Source: Lacticaseibacillus pantheris DSM 15945 = JCM 12539 = NBRC 106106 (GTDB lineage Bacteria; Bacillota; Bacilli; Lactobacillales; Lactobacillaceae). Taken from it: DNA of 60,476 nt. Shown here piece after piece: positions 47,916 to 56,707 of this stretch. Below the pieces are notes generated by a model. It saw only the letters and a list, made by a program, of their open reading frames with translations, did not search any database and was not told the DNA's origin. Location of the stretch: contig NZ_BBAI01000013.1 of NCBI RefSeq assembly GCF_001311175.1, positions 1-60,476 of the forward strand, read 5' to 3'. The position numbers were made by a program, and so were the translations under genes. Each line of letters starts with the position of its first letter. The stretch's first letter is position 1.

Positions 47916-48152
47916 TTGTTGGTATGGTTGAAGGACAAGCGTGAAGCGATGGGCAAGACTCAGAAGGAAATTGCCGAGATGGCGGGGCTTAACCGCGTAG
48001 CGTACAACCAGTATGAAAATGGTGTGCGCCACCCAAACGTAGCGGCAGCCAAGAAAATCGGTAAGGCCATGGACTTTGATTGGACCCTTTTTTTTGCAGA
48101 TGAGGGTAACACTTCGACACCAAGCCGTAAGCAAGTTGTTAAGGAGGCTTAG
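47916..48152 (+). CDS. Cro-like XRE regulator
   Basis: About 78 residues beginning at a TTG after GAGGTGA. HTH is KREAMGKTQKEIAEMAGLNR and VAYNQYENGVRHPN. It is the first rightward gene of the early lytic operon and faces the repressor. The C-terminal TPSRKQVVKEA runs up to the next gene's start. Confidence 0.85.
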   Translation: MLVWLKDKREAMGKTQKEIAEMAGLNRVAYNQYENGVRHPNVAAAKKIGKAMDFDWTLFFADEGNTSTPSRKQVVKEA

Positions 48153-48154
48153 TG

Positions 48155-48328
48155 ATGAATCCAATTGACATCATAGCTAGACGCTTGGCCGAAGCAACGG
48201 TTGAAATTTTAATCGGTGCACTGTTGTTCCTTTCTGACTGGTGGCCGATGAAAGTGTTGGCTTGCGTGGCGCTTGGAACCGGCGTTGGAGCGGTCGTTCT
48301 CACGTTGGTTGCAGCACACGATGATTAG
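48155..48328 (+). CDS. Small membrane protein, 57 residues
   Basis: ATG 48155 with AAGGAGG 9 bases upstream, TAG 48326-48328. It reads MNPIDIIARRLAEATVEILI and has two hydrophobic stretches (ILIGALLFLSDWWPM and VGAVVLTLVAA). No family is recognised. It follows the Cro-like gene by 2 bases and its end overlaps the tail of a minus-strand gene by 4 bases. Confidence 0.7.
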   Translation: MNPIDIIARRLAEATVEILIGALLFLSDWWPMKVLACVALGTGVGAVVLTLVAAHDD

Positions 48329-48844
48329 AGCAGCTTCTTCAACAGTGGTTTGTAGAGCAAGAATATGGCTTCAATGAGCCAGCCGAGAACATTAGCTAGC
48401 TTGGCCGCAATGCCATCTTTCCTGATGCCTAAATAGCCAACAAGATTTTGGGGCCAGTAGACGAAAAAAACGGATCCAAAAAGCTGGCGCGAAGTTTTCA
48501 TTCCAGCGAGCGTCGTAGTAGTCGACAAGGTTATCCATCATGGCGAGTTGCTGCAGCGCAAATTGTTTGATCTTGCTCGGAAAGTTATCTATTAAATCAG
48601 CACTTGTTGCTTGGAACATGGGCCCAAGATCGCGAACTACCGGAGTGAATGCGTGTAAATTACCCGATGCGCGGCGATACAGTTCTCGGAAAGTGCCATT
48701 GCTTGGCCTTTCTGGGTTGGAAGACACAAGCCATGCGTCAAATTGTTTGCTTAATGCAAGGGCACTGTCCTTGTCAGATTTAGTTAGAAGCACTCTAACA
48801 ACCACAATAACGATGATGAGCACGGTCAATGCAATGTATTCCAT
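48325..48844 (-). CDS. Membrane-anchored protein on the opposite strand, one frameshift; possible exclusion gene
   Basis: About 173 residues, opposite to all early lytic genes. An N-terminal helix (YIALTVLIIVIVVVRVLL) is followed by a soluble part (SKQFDAWLVSSNPERPSNGT) and a second hydrophobic segment near the end (LIEAIFLLYKPLLKKLL). A7 at 48464-48470 breaks the frame; the other frame continues YWPQNLVGYLGIRKDGI. I do not recognise the family. A reversed membrane gene between Cro and the replication genes is typical of lysogenic-conversion cargo such as superinfection exclusion. Confidence 0.65.
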
Positions 48845-48916
48845 AATTTCTACCTCACAGTTTTGATTTAATTATCCATCTAGCTTAGCTAACAAACAAT
48901 GGAAGGAGGCGACACG

Positions 48917-49003
48917 ATGACATTTACTACGGTGCTACAAATACTGATCTTAGCTGCCAATCTGCTAAATCTATTGCTCATCATAAAAATCAGCAAGGAT
49001 TAG
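48917..49003 (+). CDS. Hydrophobic 28-residue peptide, holin-like toxin type
   Basis: MTFTTVLQILILAANLLNLL then LIIKISKD, after GGAAGGAGG. One membrane helix with a short charged end resembles the putative holin-like toxins and type I toxins common in lactobacilli and their phages. No antitoxin RNA can be identified by eye. Confidence 0.5.
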   Translation: MTFTTVLQILILAANLLNLLLIIKISKD

Positions 49004-49068
49004 CTTTGAATGTTTCCAACCAGTGATGCGCTTGTTAGTCCTGATGAATATGTGAGGAAGGTGTAATT

Positions 49069-49230
49069 ATGGATCCAATTGAAATTATAACCAACACGTA
49101 CTTGGACAACCTGGACAAGGAAGATCCGCATGATGACCAGGACGATTGGGACGAAGACGACCCCGAGGTCGTCGAGCGGATAGCCAAGATGAACGGAGGT
49201 GATCAAGATGACCAAAGCAAAAATGATTGA
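49069..49230 (+). CDS. Acidic small phage protein, 53 residues
   Basis: MDPIEIITNTYLDNLDKEDP followed by a very acidic middle (DDQDDWDEDDPEVVE). Start at ATG 49069 after GGAAGGTG. It shares its first residues (MxPIxII) with the small membrane protein at 48155. It overlaps the next gene by 23 bases. Function unknown; highly acidic small phage proteins often mimic DNA. Confidence 0.6.
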   Translation: MDPIEIITNTYLDNLDKEDPHDDQDDWDEDDPEVVERIAKMNGGDQDDQSKND

Positions 49231-49369
49231 AATCGTGATGGGATACCGAGACGACAAGCCACGTGATTTCTGGGAAAGCATGGACGAGGATACGCTGGCC
49301 AACATCATCGAGCTGGAAAAGATTCGGCTAAAGCAGCAGGCCAGTGACGCGGTTGCCACCTTAGCCTAA
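49208..49369 (+). CDS. Small phage protein, 53 residues
   Basis: Begins MTKAKMIEIVMGYRDDKPRD and is helical and charged, ending ASDAVATLA. GGAGGTGA lies 7 bases before ATG 49208. No family recognised. It sits in the string of small early genes between Cro and the second XRE regulator. Confidence 0.6.
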   Translation: MTKAKMIEIVMGYRDDKPRDFWESMDEDTLANIIELEKIRLKQQASDAVATLA

Positions 49370-49439
49370 CTACATGTTCCCACCGAACCGGCAATACCGG
49401 CAACAGCCGTGGTACAGCGGCTAAGGAGGTGACGCAAGT

Positions 49440-49925
49440 TTGGAAGTAGACATCTTTAAAGAGTTGGACGCAGCACTCGAACGTACAGGAATTACCCGCG
49501 CAGGTCTGGCGCGCCAGTTGCACATCGCCAAAGGGACGGTCAGCAACTGGGAACACCAGAGCGGTCGCGTGCCGGTGGGAATGTTGCTAAAGATTTCGGG
49601 AGTGCTGGCGGATACACGATTTAAGTATGCAGCGGCTAGTTACTGCTTCCACATACCGCTCATGAGCAATACACATTATGAAGAAACGGCGTTTGGTCGC
49701 TATGCGGCACTGATGAAGGCCGAGGGCAAACGACAAGAGATGGACCAGCCCATGATCCAAGTGATCAGCAAGGGCCGCGAATATCGCACCGATATGGACC
49801 GGCGATATATACGCAAATACACCAAGGCATTGGACGAACAGATTGCCGAGCTAATCAGCTTGAAGCTCAACCTCGCCGATGAATGGCACCTTGAAGGAGG
49901 TAACGACGATGGACGCAACGATTGA
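49440..49925 (+). CDS. Phage XRE-type HTH protein
   Basis: 161 residues starting at TTG 49440 after AAGGAGGTGA. The N-terminal HTH reads LERTGITRAGLARQLHIAKG with TVSNWEHQSGRVPVGMLL. The C-terminal half is helical with a coiled stretch (KYTKALDEQIAELISLKLNL). It is likely a second early regulator or an accessory DNA-binding protein. It overlaps the next gene by 17 bases. Confidence 0.75.
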   Translation: MEVDIFKELDAALERTGITRAGLARQLHIAKGTVSNWEHQSGRVPVGMLLKISGVLADTRFKYAAASYCFHIPLMSNTHYEETAFGRYAALMKAEGKRQEMDQPMIQVISKGREYRTDMDRRYIRKYTKALDEQIAELISLKLNLADEWHLEGGNDDGRND

Positions 49926-50226
49926 AATTGATGAAACCGAAGCAAAAGAGCTGCTGTATCGCGCCGCCCTAGCCAAGATGAGCACCGAGCAGGCAGATGA
50001 AATTCTGAACGACATGCTGCCACAACGGTTGATGACGCAGGCGGAACTTGCCAAGGAGGTTCTGCACGTGAGCCCGGGTAACACACGAGCCATCGAAGGC
50101 TACATCTACCAGCCCGGTTTTCCACATGTGGTACAGGAAGGCCGTGGTGAGGGCAAGCGGAACACTTGGAAGTATTACCGACCCGCGGTCCAGAAGTGGC
50201 TACGGGAACATCAAGAGGAGGCATGA
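49909..50226 (+). CDS. Phage DNA-binding protein with DUF771/excisionase-like HTH
   Basis: 105 residues from ATG 49909 (AAGGAGGTAA upstream). RLMTQAELAKEVLHVSPGNT followed by the YYRPAVQKWLREHQEEA end fits the winged-helix family seen in lactobacillal phages (DUF771 or excisionase-like). Family assignment is from overall layout and is uncertain. Confidence 0.6.
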   Translation: MDATIEIDETEAKELLYRAALAKMSTEQADEILNDMLPQRLMTQAELAKEVLHVSPGNTRAIEGYIYQPGFPHVVQEGRGEGKRNTWKYYRPAVQKWLREHQEEA

Positions 50227-50228
50227 GC

Positions 50229-50360
50229 ATGTATGTACTGATTATCGGCGCGATTGTTGTTGGCGGTATCTGGGCCAACGGTTTCGCGCACAAAGGGCGC
50301 CGAGCACCCGATTGGGTCAACCGACTGCTTTGGAACGACGAGGAGGACGAGAAATGGTAA
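50229..50360 (+). CDS. Single-helix small phage protein, 43 residues
   Basis: MYVLIIGAIVVGGIWANGFA forms a membrane helix, followed by a basic and then acidic tail (RAPDWVNRLLWNDEEDEKW). ATG 50229 is 7 bases after AGGAGG; an in-frame ATG at 50223 is too close. It overlaps the next gene by 7 bases. Confidence 0.65.
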   Translation: MYVLIIGAIVVGGIWANGFAHKGRRAPDWVNRLLWNDEEDEKW

Positions 50361-50660
50361 TGACCATGAGTGCACTAAAAAAAGGCCTTGGGTGCGGGAA
50401 CACCAAAGGCCGACGTTGAGAACTCCGTAAAAGATTCAACACCATCATTATACACCCGAATGCTGGGTTTGCGGGACAAGTTGGGGCATTTTCACGACAC
50501 CAAGAAGCTCCAAGCCGCTAACGCGACCATGCGGGGTGACTACCTCAACAGTGAGCACCTGCGGTATCGGGCGGATGCATACAACGAAGCAATGATGATG
50601 TTGGACGCACAACTTAGTGAGTGGGCAAAAGAGAACGAGGAGGATCATGCACATGGCTAA
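50354..50660 (+). CDS. Early phage protein upstream of recT, one frameshift
   Basis: ATG 50354 reads MVMTMSALKK into an A7 run (50379-50385). With A6 it continues ALGAGTPKADVENSVKDS and then LGLRDKLGHFHDTKKLQAAN, ending QLSEWAKENEEDHAHG. About 101 residues, helical, unknown function, 8 bases of overlap with recT. A start at TTG 50388 is the alternative. Confidence 0.6.
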
Positions 50661-51555
50661 TGCAATTATCGAATCAGTCACCAAGCGGGTGGCAGACATG
50701 CAACAGAACGAGGGCCTGCAGTTGCCGAAGGGATACAGCGCCACTAACGCCCTGCAGTCAGCTTGGCTAGAGCTATCGGACAACTCTAAAGGCCAGTCGC
50801 TACTAGAGAAGACCACACCAGAAAGCCAAGCTAAGGCGCTGCTAGGCATGGTGATTCAGGGTCTAAGCCCAGCCAAGCACCAAGTTTACTTTATCCCCTA
50901 CGGTCAAGAGCTAACGCTCACCCGGTCATACTTCGGCAGCCTAGCCATTCTCCAGCGGCTGGACAACGTTTCAAAAGTTTGGGCCGAAGTAATCCGTGAC
51001 GGTGACCGCTGGGACGTCCGGAGCGAAGATGGTCGGCTAGCAGTTGACTGGCAGCCCAAAGTTGAAGCACTGGACAACGACATTGTTGCCGCGTATGCAG
51101 TCATTCGCGACACAGACGGTGTTGACACCTACACGCTGATGACCCGGAAGCAAATCGACCAAAGTTGGAGCCACTCCAAGAATCATAAAGTGCAGCAGGA
51201 GTTCGGCGACCAAATGGCAAAACGGACGGTGCTCAACCGCGCGGCGAAGTTCTTCGTCAACTCCAGCTCCGACAACGACCTGCTCTTGGGTGCCATCAAC
51301 GACACCACCGAAAACGAGTACGACGATGAGCAAACCGACCGCCGCGACGTGACCACAGGAAGCTCCATTGACAACCTTATCAACGAGGCACCAAAGGCCG
51401 CACCACGGGTAGCAAAGAAGCCAGCACCAAAGCAAATTGACAATTCAAACGAGGTGATTACTAATGCCAACAGCACAAGCGGAGCAAACCGAACTCCTGC
51501 AGCCGAAACCAACCTCTTCAGCCAAGAGCCACCGATTCAGGCTGACCAAGGCTAA
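50653..51555 (+). CDS. recT: RecT-family single-strand annealing protein
   Basis: About 300 residues. ESVTKRVADMQQNEGLQLPK, LGMVIQGLSPAKHQVYFIPY and LTLTRSYFGSLAILQRL are RecT signatures, and the GDQMAKRTVLNRAAKFFVN stretch closes the core. A disordered linker (APRVAKKPAPKQ) leads to an acidic tail. It promotes annealing during phage recombination. ATG 50653 is 9 bases after GAGGAGG. The next gene, a nuclease, starts inside it. Confidence 0.9.
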   Translation: MANAIIESVTKRVADMQQNEGLQLPKGYSATNALQSAWLELSDNSKGQSLLEKTTPESQAKALLGMVIQGLSPAKHQVYFIPYGQELTLTRSYFGSLAILQRLDNVSKVWAEVIRDGDRWDVRSEDGRLAVDWQPKVEALDNDIVAAYAVIRDTDGVDTYTLMTRKQIDQSWSHSKNHKVQQEFGDQMAKRTVLNRAAKFFVNSSSDNDLLLGAINDTTENEYDDEQTDRRDVTTGSSIDNLINEAPKAAPRVAKKPAPKQIDNSNEVITNANSTSGANRTPAAETNLFSQEPPIQADQG

Positions 51556-52332
51556 CTACTACAGCAACGACGCCAACGACCGGTACATGTCCTTTTCCTT
51601 GTACAAGAAGTTTCAGGCATGTGAGGCGGAGGCCATGGCGGAGTTACGCGGTGAGTGGACGCCTAAGCGGGATCTAACGCCGTTACTGGTAGGCAACTAC
51701 CTTCACAGCTACTTTGAGGGGCCCAAAGCCCATCAGCGATTCATTGATGAGCACCCGGAAATTATTTCTACGCGGGGTGCCTCCAAAGGAAAACTCAAGA
51801 AGGACTTCGTAGTAGCGGAAGACATGATCAACGCCCTAGACGGTGACCCAGAATTCCGGCGTCTGTATAAAGGCCGCAAGGAAATGATTGTGAAGGGTGA
51901 ACTGAACGGCGTGAAGTGGATGGGCAAGTTAGACTGCTTGCGTCCGGATCACGGCATGATTCTAGACCTCAAGACAGCCGTGGACCTACACAAGAAGTTC
52001 TGGCTAACCGATGACGGTCGATGGGGTAACTTCATCGAGGCCCGCGGTACATCACCCAGATGGCGATTTACCAAGAGTTGACCAACCAGCGCTTCGGTAT
52101 CCGCCCCAACGTAGTCATTGTTGGGGTCACCAAGCAGAGCCCACCAGACAAGGCCGCTATCCCAATCGACCAATACGCGATGAATTATGCACTAGACGAT
52201 GTGATCAACACGCAGGAGCGTATCCAGGCCCTGCGTGATGGCACCGAAGAACCAACGCGGTGTGAGCAGTGCGACTACTGCCGCTCCACGAAGCACCTAG
52301 AGGTCGTGAGCCTCGATAGCCTGATTGATTAA
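51464..52332 (+). CDS. PD-(D/E)XK exonuclease partner of RecT, one frameshift
   Basis: Likely RecE/RecB-like nuclease that makes single strands for RecT (DUF3799-type). Motifs are SLYKKFQACEAEAMAELRG, LLVGNYLHSYFEG, the active-site stretch GKLDCLRPDHGMILDLKTA, and after an indel near 52045 QMAIYQELTNQRFG. A C-terminal cysteine group CEQCDYC may bind an Fe-S cluster. Joined length is about 289 residues. Its first 92 bases overlap recT. Confidence 0.82.
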
Positions 52333-52349
52333 GCGAGGTGATTACCAGC

Positions 52350-53238
52350 ATGGATTACTTCAAACAACGTCGAGCGTACCGCCAGTGGAAGCAAAACGAG
52401 GGGAGCATCGCTAGAGGCCAGAACGATGTGTATCGAGAATTACTCGACTACGCAAACGATGAAGGCCATCTCGATGAGCCATTCAAGCTTCGCAACTCGG
52501 CACTCTGCGACTGGACAGGACTAAGCCTACAAGGTGTCATCAAAGCACGAAACGATCTGGTTAATCTCGGACTGATTGAGTACAAGCCCGGGAAGAAGAA
52601 TAAATCGACCCCAACGTATCAAATCAAGAAGCTTTATTACACTAATTCGCCCGGAAAGAGTAACAACAATCAAGGTTATTACACTAAACGGACCGAAAAG
52701 TATAACCAAAGTGTAACAACTGGTTCACCAAAAGTAGAACAACCAGTAGAACAAAGTACCTTACTAGTACATGACCATGACTTGACTAGTAATAATAATA
52801 CTTCGCGCGCGGAGACTTCCTTCGAGCAAGATTTTGAAAAACTCTGGAACGCTTACCCACGGAGAAGTGGCAAAGCCAAGGCCAAGGCCGCATACCAGCC
52901 AAGCCGTACTTGCCCAAGAAACCACCGCGGACGCAATCATGGCGAAGATTGACGAGTACAAGGCCCAGATTAAGGCCAAGAACACCGGTACCGCGTACAT
53001 CAAGACCGGCGGAAATTGGTTCGACGAGAAAGGCTGGCTGGACGATTACGACGCCACGCCAGAGCCGGTGGTCACTCGCAATGGTAAGCGGGCAGAGCCA
53101 GAACCAGATTGGGTCAAGCCGGGCTACGAACGGCCGAAAGAAGCAGTTAGCGCCGACACCCAGCAGCAGTTAGACGAACAGCTTGCCCAGTTGCGGGCAC
53201 AGCGGGAGCAACGACAGAAAGAGAGTGAGCAGGCATGA
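52350..53238 (+). CDS. Phage replication initiation-type protein with N-terminal winged helix, one frameshift
   Basis: About 295 residues. The N-terminus (MDYFKQRRAYRQWKQNEGS, NSALCDWTGLSLQGVIKARN, DLVNLGLIEYKPGKK) is a winged-helix domain as in DnaD-like replisome organisers. A Ser/Thr/Asn linker follows. The C-terminus has LWNAYPRRSGKAKAKAAYQ, and in the next frame NTGTAYIKTGGNWFDEKGWL, a common end of phage replication proteins. The indel is near 52900. RBS GAGGTGA before ATG 52350. Confidence 0.75.
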
Positions 53239-54008
53239 ATGAACCACGAGAATTTAATTTTAAAGGCTGGCCGGTGCGAACCGTGCTGGTTGGTGATGAA
53301 CCAATGTTTGTTGGCAAGGACGTAGCCGGGGTGCTGGGTTACAGCAGACCCGCAAACGCCGTCAGCAAGTATGTTCCGGAGAAGTACAAAGGGGTCACCA
53401 AATTGATGACCCCCGGAGGTCAGCAGGATTTCGTCACGATTAGCGAGGCTGGCCTGTATAAGCTGATTTTTAAATCCGACATGCCCAACGCCGAAGAATT
53501 TAGCGATTGGGTTTCGGAAGACGTACTGCCATCAATTCGCAAGCATGGGGCCTACATGACATCGGCGGCAATCGAACGGGCCTTACTTAACCCCGACACG
53601 GTTATCGAACTGGCCACCGAACTCAAGCAGGAACGGGCAGCGCGGATGAACTTGGAGGGTGAGAACACGCGACTTCGACCAAAGGCGCTGTTTGCCGATG
53701 CGGTGAGTGCTAGCGATACAACGATTCTGGTTGGTGACCTGGCCAAGTTGCTACGGCAAAACGGCGTCGAGATTGGCGCTAACCGACTGTTCAAGTGGCT
53801 ACGGCGGAACGGTTACCTGATTCGTCGCGAGGGTGCCGATTACAACTCGCCAACGCAGAAGGCGGTAGATCAGGGCCTGTTCAAAATCAAAGAATCAACG
53901 CACATCAACGGCGACGGTAACCCAATCGTGACCAAAACACCGCGTGTGACTGGCAAGGGCCAACGATATTTTCTAGACAAGTTTTTAACACCGGAGGTAT
54001 TAGCATGA
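53235..54008 (+). CDS. Phage antirepressor (BRO-N plus KilA-C)
   Basis: 257 residues. The BRO-N domain reads VLVGDEPMFVGKDVAGVLGY and PNAEEFSDWVSEDVLPSIRK. A coiled linker follows, then a KilA-C (ANT) domain with VGDLAKLLRQNGVEIGANRL and FKWLRRNGYLIRR. Such proteins relieve CI repression. It overlaps the replication gene by 4 bases and the next gene by 4. Confidence 0.9.
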   Translation: MNEPREFNFKGWPVRTVLVGDEPMFVGKDVAGVLGYSRPANAVSKYVPEKYKGVTKLMTPGGQQDFVTISEAGLYKLIFKSDMPNAEEFSDWVSEDVLPSIRKHGAYMTSAAIERALLNPDTVIELATELKQERAARMNLEGENTRLRPKALFADAVSASDTTILVGDLAKLLRQNGVEIGANRLFKWLRRNGYLIRREGADYNSPTQKAVDQGLFKIKESTHINGDGNPIVTKTPRVTGKGQRYFLDKFLTPEVLA

Positions 54009-54232
54009 CACACAAAGATTTACGAGGACTAACCCCGGGCGACATCATCGCCGACCGGCCAGGCAGTAACAATCTTGATGGTCAACTAGCCAAGGTGATT
54101 GAGCAGGGCCCAGATTATACGGCCGTAGAAATCACATACGGCGTGGACTATGGCCACATTGTGCGTCTACGCCGGGATGGCTTGCTAGACCGGGTGCACG
54201 TGATTGGACGGGCCGTACATGTCGCAGAATAA
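54005..54232 (+). CDS. Hypothetical phage protein, 75 residues
   Basis: MTHKDLRGLTPGDIIADRPG starts a beta-rich small protein with DYTAVEITYGVDYGHIVRL. No family recognised. It overlaps the antirepressor gene and the RusA gene, so it is part of the early operon. Confidence 0.6.
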   Translation: MTHKDLRGLTPGDIIADRPGSNNLDGQLAKVIEQGPDYTAVEITYGVDYGHIVRLRRDGLLDRVHVIGRAVHVAE

Positions 54233-54596
54233 CCGCATAGTGATTCCATTGCCGCTAGCGACACTCAACCAGTACATCAGCGCCGAGCGCACCAACCGGT
54301 TCAAGGCGGCCAAGATAAAGCACAACGCGACTAACATCGCCAAGATGTTCACGGTCAAGGCCATTCGTGAGGGCGTGACGTTTCGCTGGGGTGTACCGCT
54401 ACGGTTCGACTGGTACTGCGCCGACAAGCGAAGTGATCCAGACAACATTGCTTTTCAGCACAAGTTCGTGTTTGACGGCATGATGGCCGCGGGATTCTTG
54501 GAGAACGATAACTGGGCGCACATCGTCGAGCTAAACGACCGCTTCTTTATCGACAAAAAGCGGCCACGAGTGGAGGTATACGAAATTGGAGAATAA
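54219..54596 (+). CDS. rusA: RusA-like Holliday junction resolvase
   Basis: 125 residues. VIPLPLATLNQYISAERTNR opens the fold. The acidic catalytic residues sit in CADKRSDPDNIAFQHKFVFD and GMMAAGFLENDNW. ATG 54219 is preferred to the upstream ATG 54204 by position after the previous gene. It resolves branched DNA during replication and packaging. Confidence 0.88.
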   Translation: MSQNNRIVIPLPLATLNQYISAERTNRFKAAKIKHNATNIAKMFTVKAIREGVTFRWGVPLRFDWYCADKRSDPDNIAFQHKFVFDGMMAAGFLENDNWAHIVELNDRFFIDKKRPRVEVYEIGE

Positions 54597-54717
54597 AGAG
54601 CAGCACGTTTATGGCGTGCAACTGAAAAGTGGTATATGGGTTGCCTGCTTGAATCAAGTTTTGAAAGCACAGGCAATTGCTGATAAATACGAGGATGCGG
54701 AAGTAATTCCGCTGTAA
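54586..54717 (+). CDS. Small phage protein, 43 residues
   Basis: TTG 54586 after GTGGAGGTAT, ending TAA 54715-54717. MENKEQHVYGVQLKSGIWVA then KAQAIADKYEDAEVIPL. It overlaps the rusA end by 11 bases. No family recognised, but the signal and the tight packing support a gene. Confidence 0.55.
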   Translation: MENKEQHVYGVQLKSGIWVACLNQVLKAQAIADKYEDAEVIPL

Positions 54718-54732
54718 TACGGAGGGCTAATA

Positions 54733-55205
54733 GTGATTAATCAAACAGTTTTGGTCGGTAGGCTGGTAGCCGACGTAGAGCTTCGGTATACGCAGTCTGG
54801 GACGGCCGTGGGCCAGTTTCGGCTGGCAGTCGACCGTAACTACACCAACCAGCAAGGTGAGCGGGAAACAGACTTCATCAACTGTGTGATGTGGCGCAAG
54901 ACCGCGGAGAACTTCTCCAACTTCACGCATAAGGCTCCTTGGTTGGTATCACGGGCAGCATTCAAACTCGGACGTACACCAACCAGCAAGACCAAAAAAT
55001 TTATGTAACAGAAGTGCTAGCCGATAGCTTCCAACTCTTGGAGCCGCGCAACCAATCGCAGACTTCACCACAACAGCAGAGCACGCCACCAGCACAGGAC
55101 ACGACTAATCGGACACAGCCACGGCAAACGCCGCCACAGAGCCAGCCACAACCAAATACGACCGGGTCAGCGACTGGATTTGACCCTGGTGACTTGCCAT
55201 TTTAG
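54733..55205 (+). CDS. ssb: Phage single-stranded DNA-binding protein, one frameshift
   Basis: OB-fold SSB of about 157 residues. [20 protein letters not shown] and [15 protein letters not shown] are typical. A missing G near 54931 breaks the frame, after which [18 protein letters not shown] follows. The Gln/Pro/Thr-rich linker ends in the acidic tip GFDPGDLPF that recruits partner proteins. It starts at GTG 54733 after GGAGGG. Confidence 0.92.
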
Positions 55206-55216
55206 GGAGGGCAATC

Positions 55217-55699
55217 ATGTCAAATAGAACTAGAACAACTGTCGGTAAGACATATGGCCACTTGACCGTGATTAAAGACCTGGGTGTCTCCGGTGTTAGA
55301 TCATATGACCATTTGTGGCTATGGCAATGCGACTGTGGAGCTGAGATTACTGGCACAAGATACGGTATGGTTACCAGCCGTACACGTATGGGTAAGGCCC
55401 CATTTTGTGGCAATCTGGAGCGTCACCCTGAAATCGAAGCAGAAGACACCTCAGGTAGAAGCGACGCCGTGCCCGCACCGGGTGACGAAGTCAAAATATT
55501 AGCTTTTGATACCAACGAGTTTGGCCGTATTAACGGTATTGGCCAAGTCTTAAAGGTGTATACACATTCTGCAATGGTTGCAAGCGATAGCTTATCCCGA
55601 GAGCTAAATGGACGCGTAATTGTCCCGTTTAGGCGCTTAAAGGTTATATCGCGATCCGGGAAGCCAATAAAGCAAAACCAAATTATCACTGGGTGGTGA
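55217..55699 (+). CDS. Phage protein with C-x-C zinc-ribbon-like segment
   Basis: 160 residues. GKTYGHLTVIKDLGVSG and WLWQCDCGAEITGTRYGM resemble the N-terminal module found beside HNH nucleases and AP2 domains in phages, with the partner Cys in APFCGN. The second half (GDEVKILAFDTNEFGRING) looks like a small beta barrel. GGGAGGGCA precedes the ATG. Function unknown. Confidence 0.6.
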   Translation: MSNRTRTTVGKTYGHLTVIKDLGVSGVRSYDHLWLWQCDCGAEITGTRYGMVTSRTRMGKAPFCGNLERHPEIEAEDTSGRSDAVPAPGDEVKILAFDTNEFGRINGIGQVLKVYTHSAMVASDSLSRELNGRVIVPFRRLKVISRSGKPIKQNQIITGW

Positions 55700-55705
55700 G
55701 TAAAC

Positions 55706-56149
55706 ATGAATCGCAAGAAGCGTGAAATTCAGCAGCGACACCGACACAGTCCGGCAATGGAACGCGAGCGTGAGCGTAAGGCGGCCATTGAGCGCGCTAT
55801 TGAGCAGTATGAGGCCGACAAGTTAGTTCGTGACCGTACAGCCGCGGAGATGCACGCACGGCGCGTTCGTTGGCCGAAGCTGCTAGAGGCGGTACACAAA
55901 GCCGAGCACAAGTACGGCAGTATCACATTGACACCAATCGATAGCGCGGAAATTCGTGCGATCCACGAGCTTATAGGCGTGGAAGCTGAACCAGACGGGC
56001 CGGCGGTCACAGAGATGCAGCGGACGTACTACCGGGTGTACAAGTCGATGCCAAATCAACGAGTAGCTGCCAAGGCGCTGGGCATTGGCAGGCAAATATT
56101 GCAAGACGCAATCGTGGCAGTCGAAGAAAATGGAGGACTTGGAAAATGA
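55706..56149 (+). CDS. Hypothetical phage protein, 147 residues
   Basis: Highly charged and helical N-terminus (RERERKAAIERAIEQYEADK). The C-terminal SMPNQRVAAKALGIGRQILQ looks like a helix-turn-helix. It may be a DNA-binding accessory protein. Overlaps the next gene by 4 bases. Confidence 0.6.
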   Translation: MNRKKREIQQRHRHSPAMERERERKAAIERAIEQYEADKLVRDRTAAEMHARRVRWPKLLEAVHKAEHKYGSITLTPIDSAEIRAIHELIGVEAEPDGPAVTEMQRTYYRVYKSMPNQRVAAKALGIGRQILQDAIVAVEENGGLGK

Positions 56150-56707
56150 GTTTATATGCAGTTAAGGATAAAGATGGAGATTTATGGGGCCGAGCTTACG
56201 ACAAACCCGAAACAACGAAAACTTTTCGTACATGGACTGACCCTAGTGATGCTGAGTTCACGCGGTCGGTAAATTATCCCGACGGTGACGTCGTCGAGCT
56301 GGTCGAGAAACTAGAGCTAGTGGAAGTGAGCGAGAAGGTCGGGGGGTTGCTGGCCGGATTGCGTTCGGAAATTACGGTCGGGTCAACGGGGCACTACGCT
56401 AACTATTACGTCCGCAATCTTAGAATTATTCACGATATGTCCATCGAAGATATTTTCCGCGCACTGGACGTCGGCTGGACGGTCAAGCAACCGCAGCGGT
56501 GGTACGTCAAAGCACCTAAGGAATGGAGTGGCAGAGGCGAACGGCAACGATTTTTTTAAGAGCGCCAACGATAGCATTGATGCCATTGTAGAAAGTGCTG
56601 CCGATAACTCCACTGACGAGCAGTTTACCTCCGAGGAAATCGATAAGTACCACCTGGGCGGATTTGAGACAGTGGAGGTGACCAAACATGCAGAAGCCAA
56701 TTCTTGA
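56146..56707 (+). CDS. Hypothetical phage protein, frameshift near the end
   Basis: About 187 residues joined. MSLYAVKDKDGDLWGRAYDK and ELVEVSEKVGGLLAGLRSE start it. After an indel near 56524 the end reads NGNDFFKSANDSIDAIVESA and GGFETVEVTKHAEANS. The layout resembles DUF1642-type lactic acid phage proteins, but this is not certain. It overlaps the methyltransferase by 20 bases. Confidence 0.55.
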
